DNA of 64,000 nucleotides, from positions 620,001 to 684,000 of the forward strand of contig NZ_LT968775.1 in the NCBI RefSeq assembly GCF_900240975.1. Reading direction: 5' to 3'. The DNA comes from Mycobacterium sp. 4858. Its GTDB lineage: Bacteria; Actinomycetota; Actinomycetes; Mycobacteriales; Mycobacteriaceae. Of the stretch, positions 43,846 to 52,515 are shown in pieces. Position numbers and translations under genes: made by a program. Every line of letters begins with the position of its first letter. Positions within the stretch are counted from its first letter, which is position 1. The notes beneath the pieces were generated by a model. That model searched no databases and was not told the origin of the DNA. It saw nothing but the letters and a program-made list of their open reading frames with translations.

Positions 43846-45438
43846 CTACTCGTTGTCGGCGGCGTCCAGCAGCTGCACTTCCTCGAGGTCCATCTCGTTC
43901 TGCAGCTCGCGCAACACGATGTCGTCGATGAGGTTCTGGTTGCGCAGCGCGGTGATCTCCCGCCGCTTGCTGTCCAGGACACCCAGCCGCACCCGGCGCA
44001 CCAGCTCCTTCTTCTTGACGAGGTGGTTGTCCGTCGAGCCGTTCTCGGTGGCGACGGCCACCGCGGCCTTCTCCTCGTACTCCTTCTGCAGCCGGCGCCG
44101 CAGGTCGTCGCCGATGCCGACCTCGTCGGCGACGGCCGGCAACGCGTCGAGGGCGGCCCGCATGCCCCGGGTGCGGGCCAGCTGCAACTCCTCGGCGTGG
44201 GCGACGTCCTCGGGCATCTTCGCCCAGCGCACCACGGCGGGCAGCGTGGTGCCCTGGACCAGGACGGTGGTCAGGATCACGACGACCACGATGAAGATGA
44301 GCAGGCTGCGGTCGGGGAACGGCGCGCCGCTGAGTGTGGTCGCCGGGACGGCCAGGGCCGCGGCCAGCGACACGGCCCCACGGAATCCGGCCCAGGCGGT
44401 GACGAAGCGTTGCCGCCAGCTGACGCGACGTTCGCGTTGCGCCTCGCGGCGGTCGATCAGCCGGATCAACACCACCGTGAGCTCGCCCCAGAAAATGCGC
44501 GAGACGATCACCACGGCGGTGACGGCGAGTGCAATGAACAGGGCGCGGCGAATCCCGCCGTCCACGCCGGCGATGCCGTGCAGTGCCGCCGGGATCTGGA
44601 CGCCGACGAACACCCACAGCGAGCCGTTGAGCAGGAACGTCGCGCTGTCCCAGAACGAGTAGGCCTGCAGGCGGGACCGGGCGCGGATCACCACCGGCCC
44701 GGCGTAGGCGAGCACCAGCGCCGCGACCATGACCGCCACCACGCCGCTGCAGTCCATGCTCTGGGCCAGCAGGAAGGCCGCGAAGGGCGTCAGCAGGCTC
44801 AACGCCATTTCCTCTTGTGGGGCGTCGATTCTCTTGCGCACCAGCGTGACCGCTCCGCCGACCAGGAGTCCGGCGGCGATGCCGCCCAAATAGGAGCCGA
44901 CGAAACGGCCGACCAGATCGATCGGGGTGATCGCCGATCCGCCGATCGCCACGTGGACCGTGACGGCGAACAGCACCAGGGCCGTGCCGTCGTTGATCAA
45001 ACTCTCGGCCTTGAGCACGGTGACCGACCGGCGCGGCAACTTCTTCGCCAGGCCGGCCACGGCGGCGGCGTCGGTGGGGGAGAGCACGGCGCCCAGGACG
45101 GCCGCCGCGTGCGAGTCCATGCCCAGCGCCCGCGCCGTCCACGACACGGCCACCGCCGTGGCGATCACCAGCCCGACACTGAGGAAGACGATGATGCGCG
45201 CGTTCGCCCGGATCTCGCGGAAGCTGGTGTTGAGGCCCTCCCAGTAGAGGATCGCCGGCAGGAACAACAGCAGCACGATCTCGCCGTTGATGTGCACGTG
45301 ACCGAAGTGCGGGATCAGACCGAGCAACGTGCCGAGCACGATGAGCAGCACCGGGGGGCCTACCCGGTAGCGCCGGCCGACGACCGTCCCGACGATGACG
45401 GTGGAGACGAGCGCGACGATCAGGACGAGGCCAAACAC
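43846..45438 (-). CDS. yjcE: CPA1-family Na+/H+ antiporter
   Basis: A 530-residue membrane exchanger with about 12 helices. Characteristic NhaP/NHE features include LLFLPAILYWEGLNTSFREI, GAVLSPTDAAAVAGLAKKLP, the ND pair in LKAESLINDGTALVLFAVTV and WAGFRGAVSLAAALAVPATT. A ~110-residue charged helical cytosolic tail (EELQLARTRGMRAALDAL...) may sense pH or ligands. The start is GTG 45438. Remembered Rv2287 (yjcE) is of this length and family. Confidence 0.9.
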   Translation of the reverse strand: MFGLVLIVALVSTVIVGTVVGRRYRVGPPVLLIVLGTLLGLIPHFGHVHINGEIVLLLFLPAILYWEGLNTSFREIRANARIIVFLSVGLVIATAVAVSWTARALGMDSHAAAVLGAVLSPTDAAAVAGLAKKLPRRSVTVLKAESLINDGTALVLFAVTVHVAIGGSAITPIDLVGRFVGSYLGGIAAGLLVGGAVTLVRKRIDAPQEEMALSLLTPFAAFLLAQSMDCSGVVAVMVAALVLAYAGPVVIRARSRLQAYSFWDSATFLLNGSLWVFVGVQIPAALHGIAGVDGGIRRALFIALAVTAVVIVSRIFWGELTVVLIRLIDRREAQRERRVSWRQRFVTAWAGFRGAVSLAAALAVPATTLSGAPFPDRSLLIFIVVVVILTTVLVQGTTLPAVVRWAKMPEDVAHAEELQLARTRGMRAALDALPAVADEVGIGDDLRRRLQKEYEEKAAVAVATENGSTDNHLVKKKELVRRVRLGVLDSKRREITALRNQNLIDDIVLRELQNEMDLEEVQLLDAADNE

Positions 45439-45494
45439 CAGCCCATCCTGCCGGACCGGTGCGGGTCGCGCCGACCGGGGCTTGGGCCACGCGC

Positions 45495-45521
45495 TGTCAC
45501 TCCCGTCACTTCAGCCCCGTC
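45495..45521 (+). promoter_or_regulatory. Candidate ECF41-type promoter
   Basis: TGTCACT (45495-45501), 16 bp, then CGTC (45518-45521). This is one mismatch from the TGTCACA-N16-CGTC consensus I recall for ECF41 factors, and would drive the sigma gene at 45641, implying autoregulation. Confidence 0.5.
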
Positions 45522-45544
45522 GGCGGGGTGGTATGCGAGTCTCC

Positions 45545-45572
45545 AACTTGATAGCGCCCGCGATATCAAGTT
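45545..45572. promoter_or_regulatory. Perfect 9-bp inverted repeat upstream of the sigma gene
   Basis: AACTTGATA-(10)-TATCAAGTT lies between the ECF41-like promoter and GTG 45641. It would be in the 5' leader of a transcript from the 45495 promoter, as an operator or RNA hairpin. Confidence 0.5.
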
Positions 45573-45640
45573 CAAGAGTCGACTGATAGGCGGGCGTTCG
45601 GCGCCACGCAGGGCCGGCAAGACGTGGCAGTGTTGGCGGT

Positions 45641-46546
45641 GTGAGCGACGCGGAGGCGTTCGAGTCCCAGCGACCGCGGCTGTTCTGGTTGGCGTATCGG
45701 CTGCTGGGGTCGGCGAGCGAGGCCGAAGACGCTGTGCAGGACGCTTATCTGCGACTGCACGCCGCGGATGCGCAGGCAATCGAGTCGCTGCCGGCCTGGC
45801 TGACCAAGGTCGTCACGAACCTGTGCCTCCACCGGCTCACGTCGGCGCGTGCCCGTCGAGAGGTTTACGCCGGGCCGTGGCTCCCGGAGCCGATTCTGAC
45901 CGACGACCGGACACTGGGCCCGTTGGATACCGCCGAACAACGCGAGTCCGTGTCGGTCGCGCTGCTGAGCCTGATGGAGCGCCTCAGCCCGACCGAGCGC
46001 GCGGCATTCGTACTCCGAGAAGCGTTCGCCTACAGCCATTTCGAGATCGCCGAGATCCTGCAGACCTCGGAGGCCAACGCCCGCCAGCTGTACCGGCGAG
46101 CGAAGCAGCGGCTGGGTGAGCCGAGGCAGCGTTTCCAACCGGATCCCGCGCGGTGGCGCCGCCTGGTCGACCGATTCTTTACCGCCGCCCACGCCGGCGA
46201 CGTCGCCGGACTCGTCGAGATCCTGACCGACGACGTGACGTCCACGGCCGACGGCGGCGGCAAGGTGGCGGCCGCCCGGCGCCCAATCATCGGGCGCGAC
46301 CGGGTGGCCTCCTACGTGGCCCGCGCGTTCAGCAGGAACGTCCCGCGGCTGGGGCTGCGGATGGACGTCGCCGAGGTCAACGGCGAGCCGGCGATCCTGG
46401 CGTTCGACGGCGAAACGCTGACCGGCGTGCTGTGCTTCGAGATCGTCGGCGAACGGATCGCGGCCCTGCGGGCCATCGCCAATCCGGACAAATTGCGATT
46501 TCTGGCCGGGCAGTTGTCACATCCGGCGGGCCTGTCCGGTTCATAA
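45641..46546 (+). CDS. ECF41-family RNA polymerase sigma factor with SnoaL-like C-domain
   Basis: A 301-residue sigma factor. Region 2 is LAYRLLGSASEAEDAVQDAY; region 4 is LSPTERAAFVLREAFAYSHF and ILQTSEANARQLYRRAKQRL. A fused SnoaL-like domain carries the ECF41 signatures DGGGK (in STADGGGKV) and NPDKL (in RAIANPDKLRF). In this family the C-domain replaces an anti-sigma factor. Start GTG 45641. SigJ is a mycobacterial relative but the symbol is not assigned. The next gene encodes an epimerase-like protein, the usual partner. Confidence 0.9.
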   Translation: MSDAEAFESQRPRLFWLAYRLLGSASEAEDAVQDAYLRLHAADAQAIESLPAWLTKVVTNLCLHRLTSARARREVYAGPWLPEPILTDDRTLGPLDTAEQRESVSVALLSLMERLSPTERAAFVLREAFAYSHFEIAEILQTSEANARQLYRRAKQRLGEPRQRFQPDPARWRRLVDRFFTAAHAGDVAGLVEILTDDVTSTADGGGKVAAARRPIIGRDRVASYVARAFSRNVPRLGLRMDVAEVNGEPAILAFDGETLTGVLCFEIVGERIAALRAIANPDKLRFLAGQLSHPAGLSGS

Positions 46547-46549
46547 GGT

Positions 46550-47356
46550 GTGACGAACTCTGTACTCGTAACCGGCGGCACGGGAACCGTGGGCCGCATC
46601 GTCGTCGACAACCTGACCGCCGCCGGCAAAGACGTCCGCGTTCTGAGCCGCGGGCGGCGGCGCGGGCACACCGACGTCGAGCATGTGGTCGGCGACGTGC
46701 GGACCGGCGACGGCCTGGATGCGGCCGTCGACGGCGTCGACACGATCGTGCACTGCGTCTATCCCACCGAGCACCTGGTCGCGGCGGCGAAACGGGCGGG
46801 TTCACCGCATCTGGTTTACGTCTCCATCGTCGGAATCGACCGCGTCCCATTCGCCCTGTACCGCATCATGCTCGCCAACGAACGCATGATCGCCGAGTCG
46901 GGCTTGCCGTGGACGGTGCAGCGGGCGACCCAGTTTCACGATCTGATCGCGTTCCTCTTGCGCATGCTCGCGAAACCGCCGGTCATGGTCGTGCCGTCGG
47001 GCCTGAGGTTCCAACCGGTCGACGTGCGCGACTTGGGCGAGCGGTTGGCAAGGTTGGCGCTCGGCGAGCCGATTGGACGTGCGCCGGATTTCGGCGGCCC
47101 GGAGGCCCGTACACTCGACGACCTTGCCCGCAGCTACCTGGCGATCGTTGGCAAACGGCGACCCCTCGTGCCGGTCCGCCTGCCCGGCAAGGTGTTTGGC
47201 GGGATCCGCGCCGGCGGGCTGCTGGCCTCGGAGCACGTCGTCGGCGTGATCACGTTCGAGCAGTACCTCCGTCAACAGGTCGAAGCGGGGCAACTGCCGT
47301 ACCGCGACGCCATCCGCGCTTACCTGCCACACCGCACGGGCAAAAGTTCGCGATGA
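46550..47356 (+). CDS. NAD(P)-binding epimerase/SDR-like protein (atypical SDR)
   Basis: A 268-residue protein. NSVLVTGGTGTVGRIVVDNL is the Rossmann glycine motif and VRVLSRGRRRGHTDVEHVVG follows; HLVYVSIVGIDRVPFALYRI gives the SDRa7-like region where Tyr-Lys is not conserved. It is the NmrA/YwnB type. GTG 46550 is 3 bases after the sigma-factor stop, so it is co-transcribed and probably the target gene of the ECF41 factor. Confidence 0.85.
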   Translation: MTNSVLVTGGTGTVGRIVVDNLTAAGKDVRVLSRGRRRGHTDVEHVVGDVRTGDGLDAAVDGVDTIVHCVYPTEHLVAAAKRAGSPHLVYVSIVGIDRVPFALYRIMLANERMIAESGLPWTVQRATQFHDLIAFLLRMLAKPPVMVVPSGLRFQPVDVRDLGERLARLALGEPIGRAPDFGGPEARTLDDLARSYLAIVGKRRPLVPVRLPGKVFGGIRAGGLLASEHVVGVITFEQYLRQQVEAGQLPYRDAIRAYLPHRTGKSSR

Positions 47357-47435
47357 CGGTCCGACTGACCAGCCCGGTGTCGGCGGGCAATCTACCTTCG
47401 CTCGACGCGCCGACCTGAGCACCACGCATCCGGGC

Positions 47436-47441
47436 CATAAT
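47436..47441 (+). promoter_or_regulatory. Candidate -10 hexamer for a leaderless gene
   Basis: CATAAT ends 8 bases before ATG 47449. The spacing is like that at 3870-3875, and no Shine-Dalgarno precedes this ATG. It would favour 47449 over ATG 47440 as the start. Confidence 0.45.
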
Positions 47442-47448
47442 GGGCTCG

Positions 47449-47892
47449 ATGACTGTCGGGAAGATCAGGCTCTTGGTGACCGTCGCGATGCTCGTTTGGC
47501 CGATGTTGGTGGGCTGCCACTTCGCGTCCAGGAACCCACCGTCGACCAAGACGCTGCAGGTCCCCATGAACGACGTCCTCACGCAAGACGCCATCACGCA
47601 AAGCATCACGCTGGCCGTCGGCAACACGCTGGTCGTGAAGCTGGGCTCGAATTACACCACCCCGTACCGGTGGACGCCGGAGACCAAGATCGGCGACCCG
47701 GCGATCATCAGGCAAACCAGCCATGAATTCGTGCCCCCGAGCTCCGATGCGCTGGGGGCGCCCGGCACCGAGGTGTGGACGTTCACGGCGTTGAAGCCGG
47801 GGACCACCACGATCGGCACGTCTTACACCAGTTTCGTCGGTAAGGATTCCAAACCGGCGTGCACCTATACGGCCAACATCACGGTGCAGTGA
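47449..47892 (+). CDS. Chagasin-like (I42) protease-inhibitor lipoprotein
   Basis: A 147-residue exported protein. The signal peptide ends with lipobox MLVGC. The domain has the chagasin loops in weakened form: NTLVVKLGSNYTTPYRWTPE (the usual NPTTGYxW), then GAPGTEVWTFTALKPGTTTI. Chagasins inhibit papain-like cysteine proteases. A Cys in KPACTYTANITVQ is near the end. The start is ATG 47449, leaderless by its -10, with ATG 47440 as an alternative. Its 3' end overlaps the convergent gene by 14 bases. Confidence 0.75.
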   Translation: MTVGKIRLLVTVAMLVWPMLVGCHFASRNPPSTKTLQVPMNDVLTQDAITQSITLAVGNTLVVKLGSNYTTPYRWTPETKIGDPAIIRQTSHEFVPPSSDALGAPGTEVWTFTALKPGTTTIGTSYTSFVGKDSKPACTYTANITVQ

Positions 47893-48367
47893 GCCGCGCC
47901 GGCAAACGACTGCGTCCCACGGCGTGGCAGGGGCTTGCCCATCTCGCGGCGCCTTTGGCGGCGGGGTGGATGCCCAGCGCGTGGCTGACGAGGCCGATCC
48001 CGGCGCCGAGGATGGGCCAGATCGGCCAGAAGTAAGTGGCGCCGGTGGTGGCGGCGACGGCCGCCCACACGGCGAGCACGACGACGGTCATCGCGACGTA
48101 GGCGGCCAGGTGCAGGCGCACGCCGCGCCGGGCGGCCTCGACGCGGGCGGCGCGCCGGCGTGGGTCCGCACGCCGGATCCGCTCGAGCGGCAGGTCGGCG
48201 AGGAGCCGGTCGAGCTCACTGGTGGTGTGCGCGCCGAACACCGCCTGCACCCGTTGCTCGTACTCGTCCAGTTGCAGGTAACCCTGTGCGAATGCCTGGC
48301 CCAGGCGTTCGGCCGTCGCCTCCCGGTCGCGGTCGCCGGCGCGGGGGGCCGTCAGTTGCTGGTCCAT
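47879..48367 (-). CDS. DUF1707 domain protein with two transmembrane helices
   Basis: A 162-residue protein. The N-terminal DUF1707/SHOCT-like domain is RDREATAERLGQAFAQGYLQ, LDEYEQRVQAVFGAHTTSEL and DRLLADLP. A basic linker and a 2TM domain (LHLAAYVAMTVVVLAVWAAV; FWPIWPILGAGIGLVSHALG) follow. Common in actinobacteria, role unknown. ATG 48367 is preceded by GGAAGGGGACGAA. Divergent from the TetR at 48431. Confidence 0.85.
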   Translation of the reverse strand: MDQQLTAPRAGDRDREATAERLGQAFAQGYLQLDEYEQRVQAVFGAHTTSELDRLLADLPLERIRRADPRRRAARVEAARRGVRLHLAAYVAMTVVVLAVWAAVAATTGATYFWPIWPILGAGIGLVSHALGIHPAAKGAARWASPCHAVGRSRLPARLTAP

Positions 48368-48397
48368 TTCGTCCCCTTCCGAAAGATGTGAATGGCC

Positions 48398-48420
48398 TTA
48401 ACATACTCGGGCAATGTTAA
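48398..48420. promoter_or_regulatory. TetR-type dyad in the divergent promoter
   Basis: TTAACAT-ACTCGGGCA-ATGTTAA, 7-bp perfect arms with a 9-bp spacer, ends 10 bases before the TetR ATG (48431) and lies 31 bases from the DUF1707 start. Confidence 0.55.
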
Positions 48421-48430
48421 TATCGTCAAC

Positions 48431-49054
48431 ATGGCACGCCCGCGGAAAGCCCCGGCCAGTGCGAAGCGTCGGGACAGCTACCACCACGGAGACCTCAAAC
48501 GCGCCCTGAGCAGCGCCGCCCTGTCACTGGTGGCCGAAAAGGGGCCGAAGGGTTTCACCCTCACGGAGGCGGCGCGGCGCGCCGGGGTCAGCGCCGCCGC
48601 CCCGTACCGGCACTTCGCCGACAAGGCCGCGTTACTCGCGACCGTGGCCGAACAGGGATTCCGCGACCTGCACGCCGCGTTGAGCGCGGCCGCCGACGAG
48701 GCTCCCGACCCGAAGGACCGGGTGACCGAACTCGGCCGCGCGTATGTGCGCTGGGCCGTCGCTCACCCGGACCACTACCGGGTGATGTTCGGCGCCGAGC
48801 TGTCCAAGGGCGACCATCCCGACTTGGCGACCGCCGGGGAGGAGGCGTTCGGTGATCTGCTCGGCGCGATCGCGGCGTGCCAGCAGGCGGGCGTCGTCGG
48901 CGGTGATGACCCGCGCGAACTCGCCGCGCCGCTGTGGTCCCTGGTGCACGGTGTCGCATCGCTGGCGATCGGCGGCGACCTACGTGCGGTCGGCATCGAG
49001 CACGACCCGGACGCCATCGTCGCCGGCGTGGTCGCCCAAATGCTCAGCGGCTAG
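48431..49054 (+). CDS. TetR-family transcriptional regulator (WHG-type C-domain)
   Basis: A 207-residue regulator. The HTH reads LKRALSSAALSLVAEKGPKG, FTLTEAARRAGVSAAAPYRH and FADKAALLATVAEQGFR; the C-domain has HPDHYRVMFGAELSKGDHPD and PLWSLVHGVASLAIGG (WHG motif). ATG 48431 is chosen because homology starts at MARPRKAPASAKRRDSYHHG. A perfect dyad is 10 bases upstream. Its end overlaps the convergent esterase by 4 bases. Confidence 0.9.
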   Translation: MARPRKAPASAKRRDSYHHGDLKRALSSAALSLVAEKGPKGFTLTEAARRAGVSAAAPYRHFADKAALLATVAEQGFRDLHAALSAAADEAPDPKDRVTELGRAYVRWAVAHPDHYRVMFGAELSKGDHPDLATAGEEAFGDLLGAIAACQQAGVVGGDDPRELAAPLWSLVHGVASLAIGGDLRAVGIEHDPDAIVAGVVAQMLSG

Positions 49055-50325
49055 GCCACGTTGGCCTTGCGGAGCGTCGAATAGACCTCGGCCAGGAATT
49101 GCTCGACGGCCACTGCGGCGTGCACCGCCCGCGCCGAACCGAAGATGTCGAAAGCGTGCTGGGCGAGCGGCATTTCGGCGTACACGACGGGCTGGGTGCT
49201 GACCTGTCGCAGCCGTTCGACAAATGCGCGCGCCTGCTCGACGGGCACCAGCGAGTCGTTGCGGCCGTGCAGCACGAAGAACGGGGGAGCGTCGGGGGAG
49301 ACGTGGTTGACCGGCGACGCGGTGATGAACGGCTGCATGTTCGTCGAGGGTCGTTCCTTGACAACGGATTTGACGAGCAGCGCGGGCATCATCGGGTGCA
49401 TCGCGTCGTTGAAACGGGTGAAGTCGTAGACGCCGTAGAACGGCACGGCGGCCTGCACCCGGGTGTCGGCGTCCTCGAAGCCGGGCTGGAACTCCGGATA
49501 GTTGGGCGTGAGCGCGGCCAGTGACGACAGGTGGCCGCCGGCCGAACCGCCGGTGATGGCGATGAATTCGGGATCGCCGCCGTACTCGGCGATGTGGGTC
49601 TTGACCCACGCCAGGGCGCGCTTGACGTCGACGATGTGGGCGGGCCAGGTGTTGCGCGGGCTGTGCCGGTAGTTGATCGACACGCAGACCCAGCCCAACT
49701 CCGCCAGGTGGCTCATCAACGGATGTGCCTGTCCGCGCTTGTTTCCCGTCGTCCACGCACCGCCCGGGATCTGGAAGAGCACCGGCGCTTTGCCGGCCGG
49801 GTCCAGATCGGGACGGCGCCAGATGTCCAGGTGGTTGGCGCTGCCGAATTCGCCGTAACTGATGTTCGAGTCGTGGGCGTAGTCGCGGTAGATCCGCATC
49901 ATCCGCAGCAGCCCCGGCGTCTTGGCGGTGCCGCTACCGGCCGGCCGGCGCCATAGATCCCCCGACTCGGTGAGGCGCGACGCGCCCAGGCCACTGTCCA
50001 GCGCCTCGGTCAGCGGCACGTTCGCCTTGTGCCCGGCACGGCTGAAGTTCAGCAACCCCAGCGCCGAGACACCGGCGACCGCCCACGCGGCGAACCGCAC
50101 CGGCCGCGTCAGGCGTCGGGCCGTCAACGCCAGCCCGCCGAGCTGGCTGACCAGGGTCTGCAGCGGCAGCTCGGTGACGACCACCCCGAACATGAACGAG
50201 AAGAGCGAGAGGTAGCCGCTGCGCGCCAGCGGCCGGTACGCGTTGAGCGTGGACACGGCGGTCACCGCCGTGACCGCGAGCGACCCTATCTGCCGGATGA
50301 CGTGGATGATTCGAGCTGTCCGCAT
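49051..50325 (-). CDS. lipM: HSL-type carboxylesterase (LipM-like)
   Basis: A 424-residue esterase. The N-terminal 110 residues are hydrophobic with about three membrane segments; the catalytic domain has PVLFQIPGGAWTTGNKRGQA (oxyanion loop), AITGGSAGGHLSSLAAL (Ser nucleophile), FFVLHGRNDSLVPVEQ (Asp) and MPLAQHAFDIFGS (His). This two-part layout fits the mycobacterial LipM/LipN/LipQ group; LipM (Rv2284) is close to yjcE in M. tuberculosis, supporting the symbol. ATG 50325. Confidence 0.82.
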   Translation of the reverse strand: MRTARIIHVIRQIGSLAVTAVTAVSTLNAYRPLARSGYLSLFSFMFGVVVTELPLQTLVSQLGGLALTARRLTRPVRFAAWAVAGVSALGLLNFSRAGHKANVPLTEALDSGLGASRLTESGDLWRRPAGSGTAKTPGLLRMMRIYRDYAHDSNISYGEFGSANHLDIWRRPDLDPAGKAPVLFQIPGGAWTTGNKRGQAHPLMSHLAELGWVCVSINYRHSPRNTWPAHIVDVKRALAWVKTHIAEYGGDPEFIAITGGSAGGHLSSLAALTPNYPEFQPGFEDADTRVQAAVPFYGVYDFTRFNDAMHPMMPALLVKSVVKERPSTNMQPFITASPVNHVSPDAPPFFVLHGRNDSLVPVEQARAFVERLRQVSTQPVVYAEMPLAQHAFDIFGSARAVHAAVAVEQFLAEVYSTLRKANVA

Positions 50326-50374
50326 GGGCTCACCTTATTAAAAGCCCCCGCTGCGTCGACCGCGACCAGTTGTC

Positions 50375-51508
50375 TCATGCGAACACCGTCTTGGGCATCA
50401 CCGTGGGTTTGACCCCGTACCGCGGCGTATTGAAGCCCAGACCCCTTCCGGCCGTGGCCATTGCCGGCATCCCCGTCGGCACCGTCGTCAGCCCTTCGTC
50501 GGGCGCCGCGGCCCAGCCGGAGCCCTCCAGCGCCGACGCGCCGGAGTTCAACGCCGGTGCGGACGCGGACCAACTGGCCGGGACCGACACCCCGCCGACC
50601 GTGGCGGCCTTGCCCAGCCCCGCCAGCACGGGTGCCTGGGCCGATCCGCCCGGCGCCACCGACCCCGCCAGCGTGGGCCCGACGTAGGGCCCGGCGGTTT
50701 CGAGCATGATCGACGGGACGCCGTTCGTGGTGTGTGACAACAACGTCGCGTTCGGGATGGTGTTCATGGTCCACCAGGCCGCGGTGTTGATTGCGCCGTT
50801 GATGGTGTTCTGCACGATCGGGATCTGGAAGAAGGGTGTGGCGGCGGGAGGGTCGGCGGCCGCCGTCGGGGCGGCGAATCCGGCCACCGTGTTCTGGAAC
50901 GTGTTGACGGTCTGCATGAGCCCGGCCTGCGTGTTGGTGGCGGCACCGGACACCACCGCGGCCTGGCGGGCAATTCCGCCCGGGCTGGTCGTCGGTGTCG
51001 GCGAGGTCAGCGGGTTCAGCTTTCCGGCGGCCGCCGACGAGGCCGCGTAGCCGTACATGGCGGCAGCGTCTTGGGCCCACATCGCCGAGTACTGCGCCTC
51101 GGTGGCCATGATCGCCGGGGTGTTCTGGCCGAGCACGTTGCCGGCGACCAGCGCCGCCAGCTGGGCCCTGTTCTCCGCGATCACCGGAGGCGGAACCGTC
51201 ATCGCGAACGCCGCCTCGTAGGCGGCCGCGGACGCCATGGCCTGGGCCCCGGCGTGCTGAGCGGCCGCCGCGGTGGTGTCCAGCCAGTTCACGAAGGGCT
51301 GGGCCGCGGCGGCCGCCGACGCCGACGCCGGACCCATCCACTGCTCGCCGGTCAGCTCCGAGATCACCGACTCGTATCCCGCCGCGGTGGTGCTCAGCTC
51401 GGCGGCCAGGGTGTTCCAGGCGGCCGCCGCGGCCATCATCGGACCGGCGCCGGCTCCGGCGTACATGCGTGCCGAGTTGATTTCCGGGGGAAGTGCTCCG
51501 AAATCCAT
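50375..51508 (-). CDS. PPE-family protein, SVP subgroup
   Basis: A 377-residue PPE protein. It begins [20 protein letters not shown] with the PPE motif at residues 7-9, has the WxG-like [19 protein letters not shown], and the C-terminal PPE-SVP signature [16 protein letters not shown] (GxxSVPxxW). The end is [17 protein letters not shown]. It would form a helical dimer with a PE partner and be exported by a type VII system (ESX-5 by subgroup). ATG 51508 follows GGAGTGGAGAAC. Located 35 bases after the PE stop. Confidence 0.93.
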   Translation of the reverse strand: MDFGALPPEINSARMYAGAGAGPMMAAAAAWNTLAAELSTTAAGYESVISELTGEQWMGPASASAAAAAQPFVNWLDTTAAAAQHAGAQAMASAAAYEAAFAMTVPPPVIAENRAQLAALVAGNVLGQNTPAIMATEAQYSAMWAQDAAAMYGYAASSAAAGKLNPLTSPTPTTSPGGIARQAAVVSGAATNTQAGLMQTVNTFQNTVAGFAAPTAAADPPAATPFFQIPIVQNTINGAINTAAWWTMNTIPNATLLSHTTNGVPSIMLETAGPYVGPTLAGSVAPGGSAQAPVLAGLGKAATVGGVSVPASWSASAPALNSGASALEGSGWAAAPDEGLTTVPTGMPAMATAGRGLGFNTPRYGVKPTVMPKTVFA

Positions 51509-51543
51509 TGTTCTCCACTCCTTTTCGGTCAAATTTGGGTTCT

Positions 51544-52374
51544 CTAGACGACAGTGGGTCGTCCCATCACGGTGGGCTTGGCGCCGTAGCGCGGTGCCCC
51601 CAGGCCGCCGGCCCTGGTGGCCGTGGCCACCGACGGCACCCCGGCCGGCAGGGCCGTCGTGGTGGGGCCGTGGGGCGCCGCTGCGGTCCAACCCGCGCCG
51701 GTCAACGTCGCGGTCGGGTTCGCCGCCGGCGCGCCGGCCGTCGCGGCCCAGCTGGGCGGCACCGACAGCCGGCCGACCGCGGCCGCCTGTCCGACACCCC
51801 CGAGGGTCGCGCCAGAACCGGTGGGCGCCGCCGCACCTGTCAGCGGTGCAGGGGCGGACGCCAGCGTTGCCGCGGAGGGGGCCGCCGCAACCGGGCCCAC
51901 CGCGTCGGGTCTGACGAGCAGGCCACCGCCCGCCATCCCCAGCAGATCGGAGGTGGCCGAGCCCCAGTTGCCGATCCCGATGTCGCCGATGTTGAGCAGG
52001 CCACTTCCCGGCGGCGGGTCGGCCGCGGCCGCCGGGCTCGCCGCACTGCCGATGGCCGGGGCGGCCGCGAAGGGTGAAGCGGTCGCCGCGGTGTTGGCGG
52101 CCTCGGTGGTTTGATACGAGCCGGCGCTGGTGCCAAGGGTTTTCACGAACTGCTGATGGATGCTCGAGGCTTGTTCGCTGACCGATTGGTACAAGGTGCC
52201 GTATGCGTCGAAGATCGCCGCCTGCAGAGCCGATATCTCGTCGGCGGCCGCGGGGGCCACGCCGGTGGTCGGGGCCGCAGCGGCGGCGTTTTCCGCCGCC
52301 ATCTCGGAACCGAGCGTTTCCAGCTTGGCCGCGGCATAGGTCAAGGCGTCCGGATTGGTAATCACAAAGGACAT
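51544..52374 (-). CDS. PE-family protein with SVP-like C-terminal tail
   Basis: A 276-residue PE protein. The PE domain (~1-95) reads [20 protein letters not shown] and includes the secretion motif YxxxD/E in YQSVSE. The long Ala/Pro-rich tail contains [12 protein letters not shown] and ends [17 protein letters not shown], both strikingly like the tail of the downstream PPE protein. ATG 52374 follows GAGGAGACACCG. It should pair with the PPE at 50375-51508 and travel through ESX-5; the tail similarity is unusual for a PE. Confidence 0.92.
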   Translation of the reverse strand: MSFVITNPDALTYAAAKLETLGSEMAAENAAAAAPTTGVAPAAADEISALQAAIFDAYGTLYQSVSEQASSIHQQFVKTLGTSAGSYQTTEAANTAATASPFAAAPAIGSAASPAAAADPPPGSGLLNIGDIGIGNWGSATSDLLGMAGGGLLVRPDAVGPVAAAPSAATLASAPAPLTGAAAPTGSGATLGGVGQAAAVGRLSVPPSWAATAGAPAANPTATLTGAGWTAAAPHGPTTTALPAGVPSVATATRAGGLGAPRYGAKPTVMGRPTVV

Positions 52375-52515
52375 CGGTGTCTCCTCATAATTTGGTGCTG
52401 GGATATTTGAATGCCCGGACTATTGGCGGATAAAAACCGCGCTTTTGATCGAGTTCTACGATTTGGCCTGACAGCGGCGCGAGCCGATTCGGCCACCTAA
52501 GAGGGCAGCGAGAAG

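Noticed and set aside
42653..45490. Single very long minus-strand frame of 945 residues covering ATPase and antiporter
   Set aside because: Its N-terminal part is the out-of-frame shadow of the antiporter; the ATPase begins at ATG 43813.
46515..46541. Second ECF41 promoter before the epimerase-like gene
   Set aside because: TGTCACA is present but GGTT, not CGTC, lies 16 bases downstream.
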